A stretch of 41,241 bases of DNA, from positions 1 to 41,241 of IMG/VR virus record IMGVR_UViG_3300044704_000051. One strand, written 5' to 3'. The stretch is from a virus. A program made the translations under genes and the position numbers. The notes beneath the pieces are model-generated. The model was not told the origin of the DNA. It ran no database searches and saw nothing but the letters and a program-made list of their open reading frames with translations. Shown here one piece after another: positions 1 to 7,733 of this stretch (positions are counted from its first letter, which is position 1; each line of letters starts with the position of its first letter).

Positions 1-1140
1 ATGCACAGCATTTCGCACCAACCCTCATCAAAGGCGTGCCAAATCGTGCCAGTTCTTTCACTCACAGACATAGCCATTCAGACGCTTAAACCCGGTCTCT
101 ACATGGACCGCAAAACGCCAGCATTCGGCATGCGCGTCGGCAAGAGTCGCAAGACATGGATAGTTCTCAGGGAGCCGAACCGTACCAAGGTCCGGCTCGG
201 GCACTACCCGGACTTGCCGCTCATTGAGGCTCGCCGCCGTGCGCACATCGCGCTCGGAACGCCGTTTGTCGCGAAGCCCGACAGCATTTCATTCGAACAG
301 GCCAAGCTCAATTTTCTCGAAGAACACTATCGCGGCAAGAAGCCCCGGACGAAGCACGAAGCAACGCGGTTGCTTAACCGCCTCGACTTCAAAGGAACAC
401 TCGCAGATATCGACGACCCGGCGATCGAGCGGGAGTTGAAAAAACTTGCCCACGTTCCGAGTGAGCAGCTTCACGCTTTCCGGGTTCTCCGCACGTTCCT
501 GCGATGGTGTTTGAAGCCCCCACACCGGTACATCAAACACAGTCCACTCGAAGGCTACCCGGCCCCAGGCAAGGACAAGAAGGGTAGCCGCATCCTCACC
601 GACGCAGAACTCCGGAAAGTGTGGAACGCATGCGAGGGCTTTTTTGGCGACATGATCCGGCTGCTGATTCTATGGGGATGTAGGAACGGCGAAGTCAGTC
701 GATCGCAACCGCAGTGGAACGACGGCAAGTTGTTCACGATCCCCGGCGAGTACACGAAGAACGGTCGCGCGCACGCGATACCGATTCTGCCTATGGCACG
801 CGTCATCCTCGATCGCCGCAAATCGAACGAACTCTACTACTTCCCCGGCCACGTCACCGATACGCACTTCAAAGACGGCTCATGGGGGAAGCTGAAAAAG
901 GAGCTCGACAAGCGTTCAGGAGTGACCGGCTGGCAGGTACGCGACCTACGCCGCACATTCCGCTCTACACTGGCCCGTTTGGGCGTACCCCGAGAGACGG
1001 CCGAGATCATGCTCAATCACGTCACGGGGGCAGGGAAGGGCGAATTAGACGAGATATACGACCGTTACGAGTATGCGGCAGAAAAGCGCACCGCCCTGCA
1101 AAAGTTGGAAGCCCACATGAAAAAAGTGCTCGGCGGTTAG
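1..1140 (+). CDS. int: Tyrosine recombinase, P4-type phage integrase
   Basis: Site-specific recombinase that would insert and excise the element. Residues about 20-60 look like the DUF4102 arm-binding domain of P4-type integrases, followed by a core-binding region and the catalytic domain. Visible active-site residues are R228 (in GCRNGEV), K253 (TKNG), R317 in RDLRRT, H340 (LNHVTG) and Y353 (IYDRYEY). The usual first histidine of HxxR is arginine here (R314), which I believe occurs in some family members. It is followed by an AlpA-like gene, the normal int-xis arrangement. The ATG is the first base of the window, so a longer N-terminus upstream cannot be excluded. Family call is firm; target site unknown. 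Confidence 0.9.
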   Translation: MHSISHQPSSKACQIVPVLSLTDIAIQTLKPGLYMDRKTPAFGMRVGKSRKTWIVLREPNRTKVRLGHYPDLPLIEARRRAHIALGTPFVAKPDSISFEQAKLNFLEEHYRGKKPRTKHEATRLLNRLDFKGTLADIDDPAIERELKKLAHVPSEQLHAFRVLRTFLRWCLKPPHRYIKHSPLEGYPAPGKDKKGSRILTDAELRKVWNACEGFFGDMIRLLILWGCRNGEVSRSQPQWNDGKLFTIPGEYTKNGRAHAIPILPMARVILDRRKSNELYYFPGHVTDTHFKDGSWGKLKKELDKRSGVTGWQVRDLRRTFRSTLARLGVPRETAEIMLNHVTGAGKGELDEIYDRYEYAAEKRTALQKLEAHMKKVLGG

Positions 1141-1215
1141 CTATGCAACAACGTCCGGGCTTGCGATCTGCCACGGTTCGCCTAGTCTAGCCATGCAGCT
1201 ATGTGGCTGTGGTTT

Positions 1216-1229
1216 GCATTGCGCAATGC
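1216..1229. promoter_or_regulatory. 14-bp perfect palindrome, likely operator
   Basis: GCATTGC is followed directly by its exact reverse complement GCAATGC, 20 bases before the start of the AlpA-like gene. A perfect palindrome there fits a dimeric regulator site controlling that gene, possibly autoregulation. No binding protein is shown. Confidence 0.45.
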
Positions 1230-1248
1230 TCTTTTGGAGTGTTGCAAG

Positions 1249-1527
1249 ATGTCAAAACCTCTGGTCGTAGATTGGGAAAGCCTAAAGGCGCTTGGTTGGC
1301 CGTACAGCAGAACTCAGACGTGGAGGCTGATGAAACCGACTATCACCGTTTCGCGCAAGGCAGGAAGCCGTCGGTTGGTCACGGAGATCCCGAACCCCGA
1401 CCCCTTCCCGGTTTGTCGCAAGGCGAATAGTCATTTCAACTCGCCGAATCTCTGGGTCATGTCGGATGTGCTCACCTACTTCGAGGCTCACGGTCTAAAA
1501 GTTACTGACGATTGGAACGCCCGATAG
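1249..1527 (+). CDS. AlpA/excisionase-like winged-helix regulator
   Basis: 92-aa DNA-binding protein. The N-terminal part (DWESLKALGWPYSRTQTWRLM) reads as the helix-turn-helix of AlpA/MerR-type excisionases, and the C-terminal part (NSPNLWVMSDVLTYFEAHGL) as the wing and second helix. In this position such proteins act as excisionase or as activator of int. I chose the ATG at 1249 because GGAG lies about nine bases upstream; an in-frame ATG at 1201 would add 16 unlikely residues across the palindrome. A strong terminator follows. Family confidence is good; whether it is excisionase or transcription factor cannot be told. Confidence 0.75.
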   Translation: MSKPLVVDWESLKALGWPYSRTQTWRLMKPTITVSRKAGSRRLVTEIPNPDPFPVCRKANSHFNSPNLWVMSDVLTYFEAHGLKVTDDWNAR

Positions 1528-1532
1528 GGCGG

Positions 1533-1566
1533 CGGCCGGGCTCCACCCCCGGCCGTTTTCGTTTTG
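1533..1566 (+). terminator. Rho-independent terminator after the AlpA-like gene
   Basis: Perfect 8-bp stem CGGCCGGG / CCCGGCCG with a 7-base loop, followed by GTTTTCGTTTT. It separates the int-AlpA unit from the TPR gene. Confidence 0.85.
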
Positions 1567-1574
1567 GGGGAACG

Positions 1575-2264
1575 ATGAAAGCAGCCGAACACTTGCAGAT
1601 CGCCGAAAACTATTTACGGGAAGCGCAGAAGTGTCCGTCCGACCCGTACTCCGCGATGATGCATATCCATCAACTCACTTCGCTCGCCGGAGATCACATC
1701 GACAAGGCCGTCGCGCTAGACCCGACCGCAACCATAGAAGTCCAGGGCCGCACAGTCGGTGCTGACTTCCTGATATCCGACTCGCTTCGCATGCAGGGGA
1801 TGATTGAAACGAAGCACGGCCCGAAGAAGTCCGACGTTCGGCGCGGCATCGGAGCAATCGAAAAAGCATTGAAGTACCGACCAAACGACCCAGACCTTCA
1901 CATCTCACTCGCGCTCGGTCGCATGCGTCTCAACGACAGGAGCGGAGCGCAGCCCCATCTCGATAAAGCAATTGAACTCGACCCGACAAATATGTACGCG
2001 CATGAACTCAAAGACGGCGCGAAGGGTGTGATGGATGCCGAACGACACGGCGGCTTGCAATTTCTTATTGATGTAGCCTTGGACTTCAAGTTGTGGGCAA
2101 TGGTTATCCCGGCGGGTTGGTGGATTTACTGCGGTTACAGGTATGTTCAAGCGATAGCAAATAACGAAGTCAGTGAGGACGCCGGGTTTTACCTCGTTTG
2201 GTTCTTCGGCATGGCAGCGGTCGTTGCGGCTTTCACTTGGGTAAAAGAAAAGCTCGCAAGTTAA
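1575..2264 (+). CDS. TPR-repeat protein with C-terminal membrane segments
   Basis: 229-aa protein. The first ~160 residues are helical and contain tetratricopeptide-like repeats (for example EKALKYRPNDPDLHISLALGRM and the next repeat ending in ELDPTNMYAHEL), a protein-protein docking fold. Two hydrophobic stretches near residues 175-195 and 200-222 suggest an inner-membrane anchor. GGGGGA precedes the ATG at suitable spacing. The stop TAA abuts the ATG of the VirD4-like ATPase with no gap, implying translational coupling and possibly a shared membrane-associated role. No specific family recognised. Confidence 0.7.
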   Translation: MKAAEHLQIAENYLREAQKCPSDPYSAMMHIHQLTSLAGDHIDKAVALDPTATIEVQGRTVGADFLISDSLRMQGMIETKHGPKKSDVRRGIGAIEKALKYRPNDPDLHISLALGRMRLNDRSGAQPHLDKAIELDPTNMYAHELKDGAKGVMDAERHGGLQFLIDVALDFKLWAMVIPAGWWIYCGYRYVQAIANNEVSEDAGFYLVWFFGMAAVVAAFTWVKEKLAS

Positions 2265-4244
2265 ATGCGCATACCGAGCGAACGATATTCGGGACCTGAG
2301 CCTTACGACATCGAGGCCAACTACGCGCGTGTGTATGCCATCTGGCAGGCGAACCCGTACCGCGACGCAGCTTTTTGCAACAAGCATTGCGATGAAGTGC
2401 TCATCAGCGCTCTCAAAGGACGAGGTACGCCGTCACTCCAGTTCGTTCAGGCGGTCGGCAACTTAATGTACGGCCTGTACGAATACGACGGGCTGTACGA
2501 GGTGAAAGAGCCGTACAAACTCGAACACGATCTCATCAAAAAAGAGAAGATGTACGAGGAACACGCCGCACGGCTGGCGGACGCGAACCGCACCATGCGA
2601 GACTTTTTCGTTAAGTTCTTCCGGCATGTGAAAGCCGAGCTTGCGTATGGAGAACCTGAGAACCGCACGGTCCCCCTCATTGAACTCTGCGACAGTCCCC
2701 GCGCCACCGTTCAGGAGTTTTTCTCGACGTTCGTCTACTCCGATCTGTTTCCTCGCACACGTGAACAGATGCTTTTGAACCTCGCAGACGTATCAGGTCT
2801 CAATCCCGACAAGCTACCGGAGAACCCCAAGTACAAATGGCCGAGGGATTCCGACTTGGGCTCGGTGGAACTGAACAACCAATATTTTTGGGGAACGCCG
2901 TTTGAGAAAATTCTGCTTTTGCAGGTGCCACTCAAAGTCCCTGAGCGTATTCGATTCGAACACGCGCACGTCGTTGCAGGTTCAGGAGCAGGCAAGACGA
3001 CGCTTCTCACGCAGCAGCTACTAGAAGACGTTTTTGACGAGAAACGGCCCACGCTCATTGTCATTGACGGGAAGGGTACATGGGCGCCAGTGCTGCAACG
3101 GTTCGCGTGTTTTGCGCCGGATCGCGCGCAGTCAGAGCGCCTTATTGTCATCAACCCCCAAGACAGACACCCCGCCGCGCTCAACATGTTCGCGGCCGAT
3201 GAGAGAATCATCGACGGAATCTCAGAAAACCTTGCTTATATCTTCGGCTCGCGGGACTTCGACCTCTCTGCAAAACAGCGCACGGCGTTCACGTATGCCG
3301 CTCAGCTTGTTTTTTCCATGCCGGGCTCGACAATTGAAACGCTGCTCGCGCTGATGCAGGACCCCGCGGAAAAGAGTGGCGGAGTTCCCGCATCGAGTCC
3401 GTTCCGGGAAGCTATAGATCGACAACCCCACATTAATCGTCGCTTTTTGAATGAACTGTTCTACCACCCGACAGAATTTCTTGAAACGAAACGACAGATA
3501 CAGAACCGCATTTACGACCTCCTGAGTTGTCCGGCATTCGCTGCGATGTTTACGCAGCAAGAGAACCGTTTGGATATGCGCAGCGTAATGCAGCGCGGGA
3601 AGATCCTCATTGTGGACGCTTCACCGGGAGCGGTAGGAGACAAGGCAGCTTCGACATTCGGGCGCTACATCATATCCCTCGCGCTCACTACCGCCCGGTC
3701 GCGCATAGACATCCCCCGCGATCAGTGGCGGCCGACCTACCTCTACATCGACGAGGCTCAGCTATTCGTGGACGAGGAGCGCACGCAGCCGCTTCTACAA
3801 CAGGCCCGGGAGTTCAACTTGGGTGTTATCCTCTCCCATCAAAAACTCGACGATTTGTCGGCTACACTCCGGGCAACATTCGCCGGCAACACCTCATCGA
3901 AGTATTGCGGTCACCCATCGCACGACGATGCCCGGAACATGGCGAAGGAAATGCGTACCGACGCGGATTTTATTATGTCGCAGCAGCATCGAGACGGGCA
4001 TGCACACTTCGCCGCCTATATTCGTGGCATCACGCCTCGCGCACTCTCGTATAGTTTTCCGCTCGGCACGATGGTGACAACTGAAAAAATGTCGGACGCG
4101 CAGTACCGTGATTTGATGGCGCGTAACAGGGCGCTCATGTCGCCGCCTCGAAAAGACCCCGAGCCACCGCCGCCGGAAATGGCCCCGCCGAGGCCAAAAC
4201 CACCGACCGATATGCCGTCAGGAAAGGCGAAGGGTCTGTGGTAG
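2265..4244 (+). CDS. VirD4/TraG-like DNA-translocase-family ATPase
   Basis: 659-aa P-loop ATPase of the VirD4/TraG/FtsK-HerA superfamily, the family of type IV coupling proteins. Walker A is at residues 238-246 (AGSGAGKTT), Walker B at 493-497 (LYIDE) followed by AQLF, and a sensor-like LSHQ lies further on. The ~230-residue N-terminal region is helical with no clear membrane helices, so it may be a soluble or TraC-like relative. The C-terminus is a proline-rich tail. It starts on the base after the TPR gene's stop. In plasmids such proteins feed relaxase-bound DNA to a secretion channel, but no channel genes are visible here, so its role in a phage is open. Confidence 0.8.
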   Translation: MRIPSERYSGPEPYDIEANYARVYAIWQANPYRDAAFCNKHCDEVLISALKGRGTPSLQFVQAVGNLMYGLYEYDGLYEVKEPYKLEHDLIKKEKMYEEHAARLADANRTMRDFFVKFFRHVKAELAYGEPENRTVPLIELCDSPRATVQEFFSTFVYSDLFPRTREQMLLNLADVSGLNPDKLPENPKYKWPRDSDLGSVELNNQYFWGTPFEKILLLQVPLKVPERIRFEHAHVVAGSGAGKTTLLTQQLLEDVFDEKRPTLIVIDGKGTWAPVLQRFACFAPDRAQSERLIVINPQDRHPAALNMFAADERIIDGISENLAYIFGSRDFDLSAKQRTAFTYAAQLVFSMPGSTIETLLALMQDPAEKSGGVPASSPFREAIDRQPHINRRFLNELFYHPTEFLETKRQIQNRIYDLLSCPAFAAMFTQQENRLDMRSVMQRGKILIVDASPGAVGDKAASTFGRYIISLALTTARSRIDIPRDQWRPTYLYIDEAQLFVDEERTQPLLQQAREFNLGVILSHQKLDDLSATLRATFAGNTSSKYCGHPSHDDARNMAKEMRTDADFIMSQQHRDGHAHFAAYIRGITPRALSYSFPLGTMVTTEKMSDAQYRDLMARNRALMSPPRKDPEPPPPEMAPPRPKPPTDMPSGKAKGLW

Positions 4245-4245
4245 G

Positions 4246-4254
4246 TGATAAAAT
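4246..4254 (+). promoter_or_regulatory. Extended -10 promoter TGATAAAAT
   Basis: TG-A-TAAAAT matches the extended -10 pattern repeated across the window. It lies just after the ATPase stop and about 76 bases before the replication-relaxation-like gene. No -35 is apparent. Confidence 0.55.
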
Positions 4255-4330
4255 AAACGTGAGGCCATTGCAGGGCTCTCCATAGCAAACCGCGCTGCGA
4301 TTGCTTTCGGAAGCCGCATGGGGATTCCTC

Positions 4331-5278
4331 ATGTGTATGGATACACTCACACGAAACTCCCGCTGGACACGCGAACCGGCGACCGGAAAAACTGGGAAGC
4401 CGCGCAAGGCGGTCGTAACCGAACGCGATATCCGCGTCATTTTGCCGTTGCTCGCACGGTATCGCTACCTCCCCGCCGACTTCATTCACGCATTCACGGG
4501 AGGCGACTACCAATCGCTCATCAAACACCTGGGCTTGCTTTCACGAAAACCGAACCTCTACCTCAACCGCCCGGAGCAGCAGCGCGAGCACGCCGAGGCG
4601 CTATACCGCAAAGGCATCTTTGAGCTCGACAAGCGCGGTATTGAAACCCTGCGGGAGCTCGGCTTCACCGTTCCCGACAGGAAATATCACTACAATTTCG
4701 CGCATGAATTAATGACGTGCCAGATCGCCGCTTCGATCGAACTCGGCGTCAACGCAAGCCAACATCAACTCATTCGGTGGGATGCGTTCAAGGCAGACGT
4801 GCCGAAGGCTACACTCGAATCGAAAAACCCGTTCGCGATGGAGTTTAAGGACGGCGAGTTTGTCACGCCCGACCACGAGCCGTTTATCATCGACTACGAG
4901 AACGGCCGGACCCGTTTCTTTCCGGGCTTTGAAGCCGACTGCGGCACCGAGCCGATAGATGCAAGCGACATGGGCCGCTCATCCATCCGCGCAAAGTTTC
5001 GCGCGTACCTCAATGTGCTGCACGACAAGATCTACAAAAAACATTACGGCATAAAAAACTGCACTATCCCTTTCATCACGAACACCGAAGCACGGATGCA
5101 TTCGATGATGGCGCTATTGCAGAAGATGGAGCCGGGCGACCTGGCCGAGCACATCATCTTTTCTCACGTCCCGTCGTTCTATGCGTTCAGGGAAACATTC
5201 AAAGCGGGCGGGCAGATGTTCACCGCGCCGTGGAAACGTGCCGGCCTACCAGACTTCCACATGAACCAAGGAGACTGA
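4331..5278 (+). CDS. Replication-relaxation family-like protein
   Basis: 315-aa protein. Residues about 30-100 form a winged-helix-like domain (TERDIRVILPLLARYRYLP). It is followed by HELMTCQIAASIELG and a core with FEADCGTEPI and then AKFRAYLNVL, which resembles the E-x-D-x-G-T-E ... K-x-x-x-Y pattern of replication-relaxation (Replic_Relax) plasmid proteins. These accompany TraG-like ATPases on plasmids and are thought to act in replication or mobilisation; a PD-(D/E)xK-like nuclease core is possible. I chose ATG 4331 because GGGGA lies just upstream; TTG 4301 and ATG 4337 are in frame. Neighbouring VirD4-like ATPase supports a plasmid-type module. Confidence 0.65.
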   Translation: MCMDTLTRNSRWTREPATGKTGKPRKAVVTERDIRVILPLLARYRYLPADFIHAFTGGDYQSLIKHLGLLSRKPNLYLNRPEQQREHAEALYRKGIFELDKRGIETLRELGFTVPDRKYHYNFAHELMTCQIAASIELGVNASQHQLIRWDAFKADVPKATLESKNPFAMEFKDGEFVTPDHEPFIIDYENGRTRFFPGFEADCGTEPIDASDMGRSSIRAKFRAYLNVLHDKIYKKHYGIKNCTIPFITNTEARMHSMMALLQKMEPGDLAEHIIFSHVPSFYAFRETFKAGGQMFTAPWKRAGLPDFHMNQGD

Positions 5279-5279
5279 C

Positions 5280-5441
5280 GTGCTCGATAGCAAACTCGCG
5301 AAGTTGAAAGACCTCATCATCGAAAGGGAACGGATCGACACCGAACTTGCCGTGCTACTCGGCGAAACACCGAAGGCGCGGCGAGGCCGACCCGCAAAAG
5401 AAAAAGGCCCGGCCGAACCCGGGCTGCGCGTTGTTGAATAG
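5280..5441 (+). CDS. Small basic hypothetical protein
   Basis: 53-aa protein with a GTG start preceded by AAGGAG at ideal spacing, one base after the replication-relaxation-like gene. The first half is a charged helix (KLAKLKDLIIERERIDTELAVLL) likely to form a coiled coil. The second half is basic and proline-rich with an AT-hook-like RRGRPAK. Possibly a DNA-binding accessory of the upstream protein. No family recognised. Confidence 0.6.
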   Translation: MLDSKLAKLKDLIIERERIDTELAVLLGETPKARRGRPAKEKGPAEPGLRVVE

Positions 5442-5467
5442 AAAAATGCCGCGCATTCGCGCGCGGC
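5441..5467 (-). terminator. Terminator of the antisense gene
   Basis: GCCGCGC (5448-5454) pairs with GCGCGGC (5461-5467). Read on the minus strand the stem is followed by ATTTTTC, so it terminates the minus-strand gene 5485-5730. On the plus strand there is no T run. Confidence 0.7.
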
Positions 5468-5484
5468 AGTCACAGGGAGGCTCG

Positions 5485-5730
5485 TTAATCCACGGGGTTT
5501 TCGCTGTCGTCGAACGGCGGGACCAGCACCATCGTGCCATCCCACGCCTGAATGTTGATCGGCAGCGTGTTCAGTTTGATGCTGAAGCCGGTCTCGGTCT
5601 TGAACGCGACGCCAACGGGCGACCAATCCTGACGACCTGGGCCGGTCTTGGCGCGAACATAGAAGTCGACTTCGCGCTTTTCACGGGGTTCACGCCGTTG
5701 GCGTGGGCGGGTATCGGTGTTGTCCAACAT
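5485..5730 (-). CDS. Small conserved hypothetical protein, antisense to the operon
   Basis: 81-aa protein beginning MLDNTDTRP. The start at 5730 is supported by AAGGAG seven bases upstream on the minus strand, so I reject the 130-aa version. The basic N-terminal tail (PRQRREPREKRE) leads into a compact beta-rich domain (VGVAFKTETGFSIKLNTLPI, then GTMVLVPPFDDSE). I recall similar short proteins with a 'LNxLPI...LVPP' signature beside alphaproteobacterial plasmid genes, function unknown. It has its own terminator and is divergent to the primase-like gene, so it is an independently expressed unit. Confidence 0.75.
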   Translation of the reverse strand: MLDNTDTRPRQRREPREKREVDFYVRAKTGPGRQDWSPVGVAFKTETGFSIKLNTLPINIQAWDGTMVLVPPFDDSENPVD

Positions 5731-5855
5731 GGCAATACTCCTTCCCGCAGGGTTGCTGTTTGTTCGATGCGGGCGGCTGGGCGCTTTGCAATACGCAGAA
5801 CAGCGTGCACCTGTTCTATATCGTCCAGCAGTCCACATCGAACGTCTACCCAGAA

Positions 5856-5864
5856 TGGTATCAT
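5856..5864 (+). promoter_or_regulatory. Extended -10 promoter TGGTATCAT
   Basis: TG-G-TATCAT lies 26 bases before the primase-like ATG, between it and the divergent antisense gene. GGAG follows before the ATG, so this transcript has a normal ribosome site. Confidence 0.5.
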
Positions 5865-5890
5865 GAGGAGAGTCCACAACGGAGGCTCAC

Positions 5891-6514
5891 ATGAACATCT
5901 TCGAGGAGGTGCGTGCCGGCGTCACGATCGCGCAAGCCATCGACTACCTGGGCCTACAGCCCACGGAAACGAAAGGCGACCAGTTGCGCTTCCCGTGCCC
6001 CAAGTGTGGCGGCACCGACAAGCGCACGCTCAGCGTCAACCTCGTCAAAGGGTTTCGCTGTTTCTCCGGCGACAAGAAGGGCGACGACGCAACGGCGTTG
6101 GTCGCGCACGTTCGCGGCATCCGAAATGGAGAAGCGGCACAACTATTGAAGGAACGATACCTTCAAGGAGCCACCAAGCCCGAGGCGAAAGCCAAAGGTG
6201 AGGGGCGGGAGGAGGCGGCCCCAGACGTTCTTCTCCCGCTAACTGATCTCGACATCGAGCATCCGGTAATTGAAATGCTCGGGCTGACAGCGGCCATCAT
6301 GGAAGCAATCGGCGGCGGGTACTGCAAACGTGGCGTGATGACCGGGCGTATCTGCATCCCGCTTCGCATGCCTGACGGCCAGCTTATCGGCTACCAAGGG
6401 ATCGCAACCAAAGCCGAACAGCAACCGTTGCTTCTGTTCCCGAAATCGCTCGAAGCAAGGATCAAAACCAAGCCCGAACCGGACGAGCTACGCAAACTGT
6501 TCCGCGTCGTGTAG
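5891..6514 (+). CDS. Primase-type (CHC2-like) zinc-finger protein without TOPRIM catalysis
   Basis: 207-aa protein resembling the N-terminus of DnaG-type primases. After an HTH-like segment (VTIAQAIDYLGL), residues about 35-65 hold CPKCGGTDKRTLSV ... FRCFSGDKKGD, a variant CHC2 zinc ribbon that recognises template DNA. The second half (RICIPLRMPDGQLIGYQG) looks like the start of the RNA-polymerase/TOPRIM core, but the acidic TOPRIM motifs are absent. It is therefore either a split primase or a DNA-binding derivative. GGAGG precedes the ATG. A terminator follows. Its position after the replication-relaxation-like gene supports a role in replication. Confidence 0.75.
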   Translation: MNIFEEVRAGVTIAQAIDYLGLQPTETKGDQLRFPCPKCGGTDKRTLSVNLVKGFRCFSGDKKGDDATALVAHVRGIRNGEAAQLLKERYLQGATKPEAKAKGEGREEAAPDVLLPLTDLDIEHPVIEMLGLTAAIMEAIGGGYCKRGVMTGRICIPLRMPDGQLIGYQGIATKAEQQPLLLFPKSLEARIKTKPEPDELRKLFRVV

Positions 6515-6542
6515 TCGCACCAAAGCAACCATAGCGTTGCGT

Positions 6543-6577
6543 AGCCGTCCGCGAAGAATCGGACGGCTTTCGCTTTT
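6543..6577 (+). terminator. Terminator after the primase-like gene
   Basis: Perfect 9-bp stem AGCCGTCCG / CGGACGGCT with an 8-base loop, then TTTCGCTTTTCT. Confidence 0.9.
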
Positions 6578-6601
6578 CTATAAGGCGCGCACAGTACGCG
6601 C

Positions 6602-6790
6602 ATGCCGCGTGTAGAACTTTTACCAGCAGTCAAAGAGCTCGACGCCCGCATTTGTGGCCGGCTCATTTATCAAACGGTCTGCCGGGCAGAACACGAGCAC
6701 GAGGGTTCGTTCGTATTCGCTGGCTGGCTGGTTTCATACACGTGTGAATCTGACGTCCTGACAATCGGTATGCAGGAGTATTTTTTATGA
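6602..6790 (+). CDS. Small hypothetical protein
   Basis: 62-aa protein (MPRVELLPAVKELDARICG...). No family recognised. No good ribosome site; TATAAG lies about 20 bases upstream. Its TGA overlaps the ATG of the next gene (ATGA), supporting that both are real and coupled. Confidence 0.5.
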   Translation: MPRVELLPAVKELDARICGRLIYQTVCRAEHEHEGSFVFAGWLVSYTCESDVLTIGMQEYFL

Positions 6791-6954
6791 GCGAAGGCCG
6801 CATGTACACCGAATACAAATGCAGCAAGGGACATCGCTGGCAGAAGTATTGGCGTAAGACGCCTTGGTTTGGTGACTATGCAACACACTGTCCGAAGTGC
6901 GGAGAGCGCCGCTGGTATTGCTACAGTTTCGACGAACGCCTGTACGAGAAATAG
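6787..6954 (+). CDS. Small zinc-ribbon protein
   Basis: 55-aa protein starting inside the stop of the previous gene (ATGA). Cysteines are arranged as a zinc ribbon: a first C in YKCSKGHRW, then CPKCGERRWYC. Likely binds one zinc and may contact DNA, RNA or protein. Typical of small early phage proteins; no specific function. Confidence 0.6.
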   Translation: MSEGRMYTEYKCSKGHRWQKYWRKTPWFGDYATHCPKCGERRWYCYSFDERLYEK

Positions 6955-6966
6955 CCGTCCTCGGGA

Positions 6967-6975
6967 TGGTACGAT
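6967..6975 (+). promoter_or_regulatory. Extended -10-like element TGGTACGAT
   Basis: Lies between the zinc-ribbon gene and the terminator at 7038. If active it would make a short untranslated RNA of roughly 85 bases. Could also be chance. Confidence 0.3.
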
Positions 6976-7037
6976 TCACTACGGCACGTCGCCCACTAAA
7001 TATCAATCCGCTCCTGGTTCTCTGGCGCATCCAAACT

Positions 7038-7065
7038 GCCTCGCGAAAGCGGGGCTTTTCTTTTT
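7038..7065 (+). terminator. Terminator immediately before a promoter
   Basis: GCCTCGC / GCGGGGC stem (one G-T pair) with a GAAA tetraloop, then TTTTCTTTTT. The next promoter begins three bases later. Confidence 0.9.
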
Positions 7066-7067
7066 CG

Positions 7068-7076
7068 TGATAAAAT
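7068..7076 (+). promoter_or_regulatory. Extended -10 promoter TGATAAAAT, leaderless
   Basis: Only six bases separate TAAAAT from the ATG at 7083, so the transcript should start at or next to the start codon. Confidence 0.65.
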
Positions 7077-7082
7077 AAACAC

Positions 7083-7364
7083 ATGAAATGTCCACGTTGT
7101 GGTGGCGACTTTTTCAAGAACTACGGCAGACGGGGCAGATACTGTTCGAGATATTGCACAGCGCCTCGCGTGCCGAAGGCAAAATCAAAACCGAGATCAC
7201 CATCCGCACCCGTTGCTCCACTAAAACCCGTCGCCAAGAAGAAGAACCCGAACTGCATTCGATGCGGTCTCTATTTGCGATCGGACCCGATACCTAGCAA
7301 AGACCCCGTGCACTGTGGGTTTTGCTATCGGGCGATGAGAGACAGCCGCGTGCAATCGACTTAA
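7083..7364 (+). CDS. Small cysteine-rich zinc-binding protein
   Basis: 93-aa protein with two putative zinc sites joined by a basic proline/alanine linker: MKCPRCGGDFF ... YCSRYC at the N-terminus and CIRCGLYL ... CGFCYRAM at the C-terminus. The N-terminal part looks like the small 'CPxC...CSxxC' proteins common in phages. It has its own promoter, no ribosome site, and lies directly after a terminator. Function unknown. Confidence 0.65.
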   Translation: MKCPRCGGDFFKNYGRRGRYCSRYCTAPRVPKAKSKPRSPSAPVAPLKPVAKKKNPNCIRCGLYLRSDPIPSKDPVHCGFCYRAMRDSRVQST

Positions 7365-7367
7365 GCG

Positions 7368-7376
7368 TGATAAAAT
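7368..7376 (+). promoter_or_regulatory. Extended -10 promoter TGATAAAAT
   Basis: Same element as at 7068, located just after the stop of the zinc protein and about 105 bases before the gene at 7482. Confidence 0.55.
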
Positions 7377-7481
7377 ACACAGAGGTTTCTTCGGTTTCGG
7401 AAATTGGTGGCGCATTTAAACACGTCATGCGCACGCGACGCTTACAATGTGCCACCGCCTCCGCAACTGAGGAGAATAGCG

Positions 7482-7733
7482 ATGCCTTGGAAAAAGTGCA
7501 CCGAAGCTCGTTACATGGAAATGCTCGAAATTGTACCGCCAGCGGTATACCTGCATCACGGCTTTCTGGTCGGAGAACCGGCAAGCCACCGGACCTGCAC
7601 GAAGTCAGGCGGGTTCAGGGCTGACTTCGCCGCGTTCGTTCGTATGGGAGACGAGCACTACGAAGGGCCGAACCTGACGATCCCGGAGTTCCGCGCGTTG
7701 GATCTTGAGCAGATCAGGCGGGAGGCCGTGTGA
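7482..7733 (+). CDS. Hypothetical protein, possible small phage accessory
   Basis: 83-aa protein MPWKKCTEARYMEMLEIVPPAV... The start is set by GAGGAG seven bases upstream; an in-frame GTG at 7404 is less likely. The TGA/ATG of this and the next gene overlap. Acidic C-terminus. No family recognised. Confidence 0.6.
   Translation: MPWKKCTEARYMEMLEIVPPAVYLHHGFLVGEPASHRTCTKSGGFRADFAAFVRMGDEHYEGPNLTIPEFRALDLEQIRREAV

Noticed and set aside
1-1140. Integrase inserting into the tRNA-Gly at 40376
   Set aside because: The tRNA lies with its 5' side toward the phage, the reverse of usual 3'-end integration, and no duplicate tRNA end is visible beside the integrase; the left flank is outside the window.
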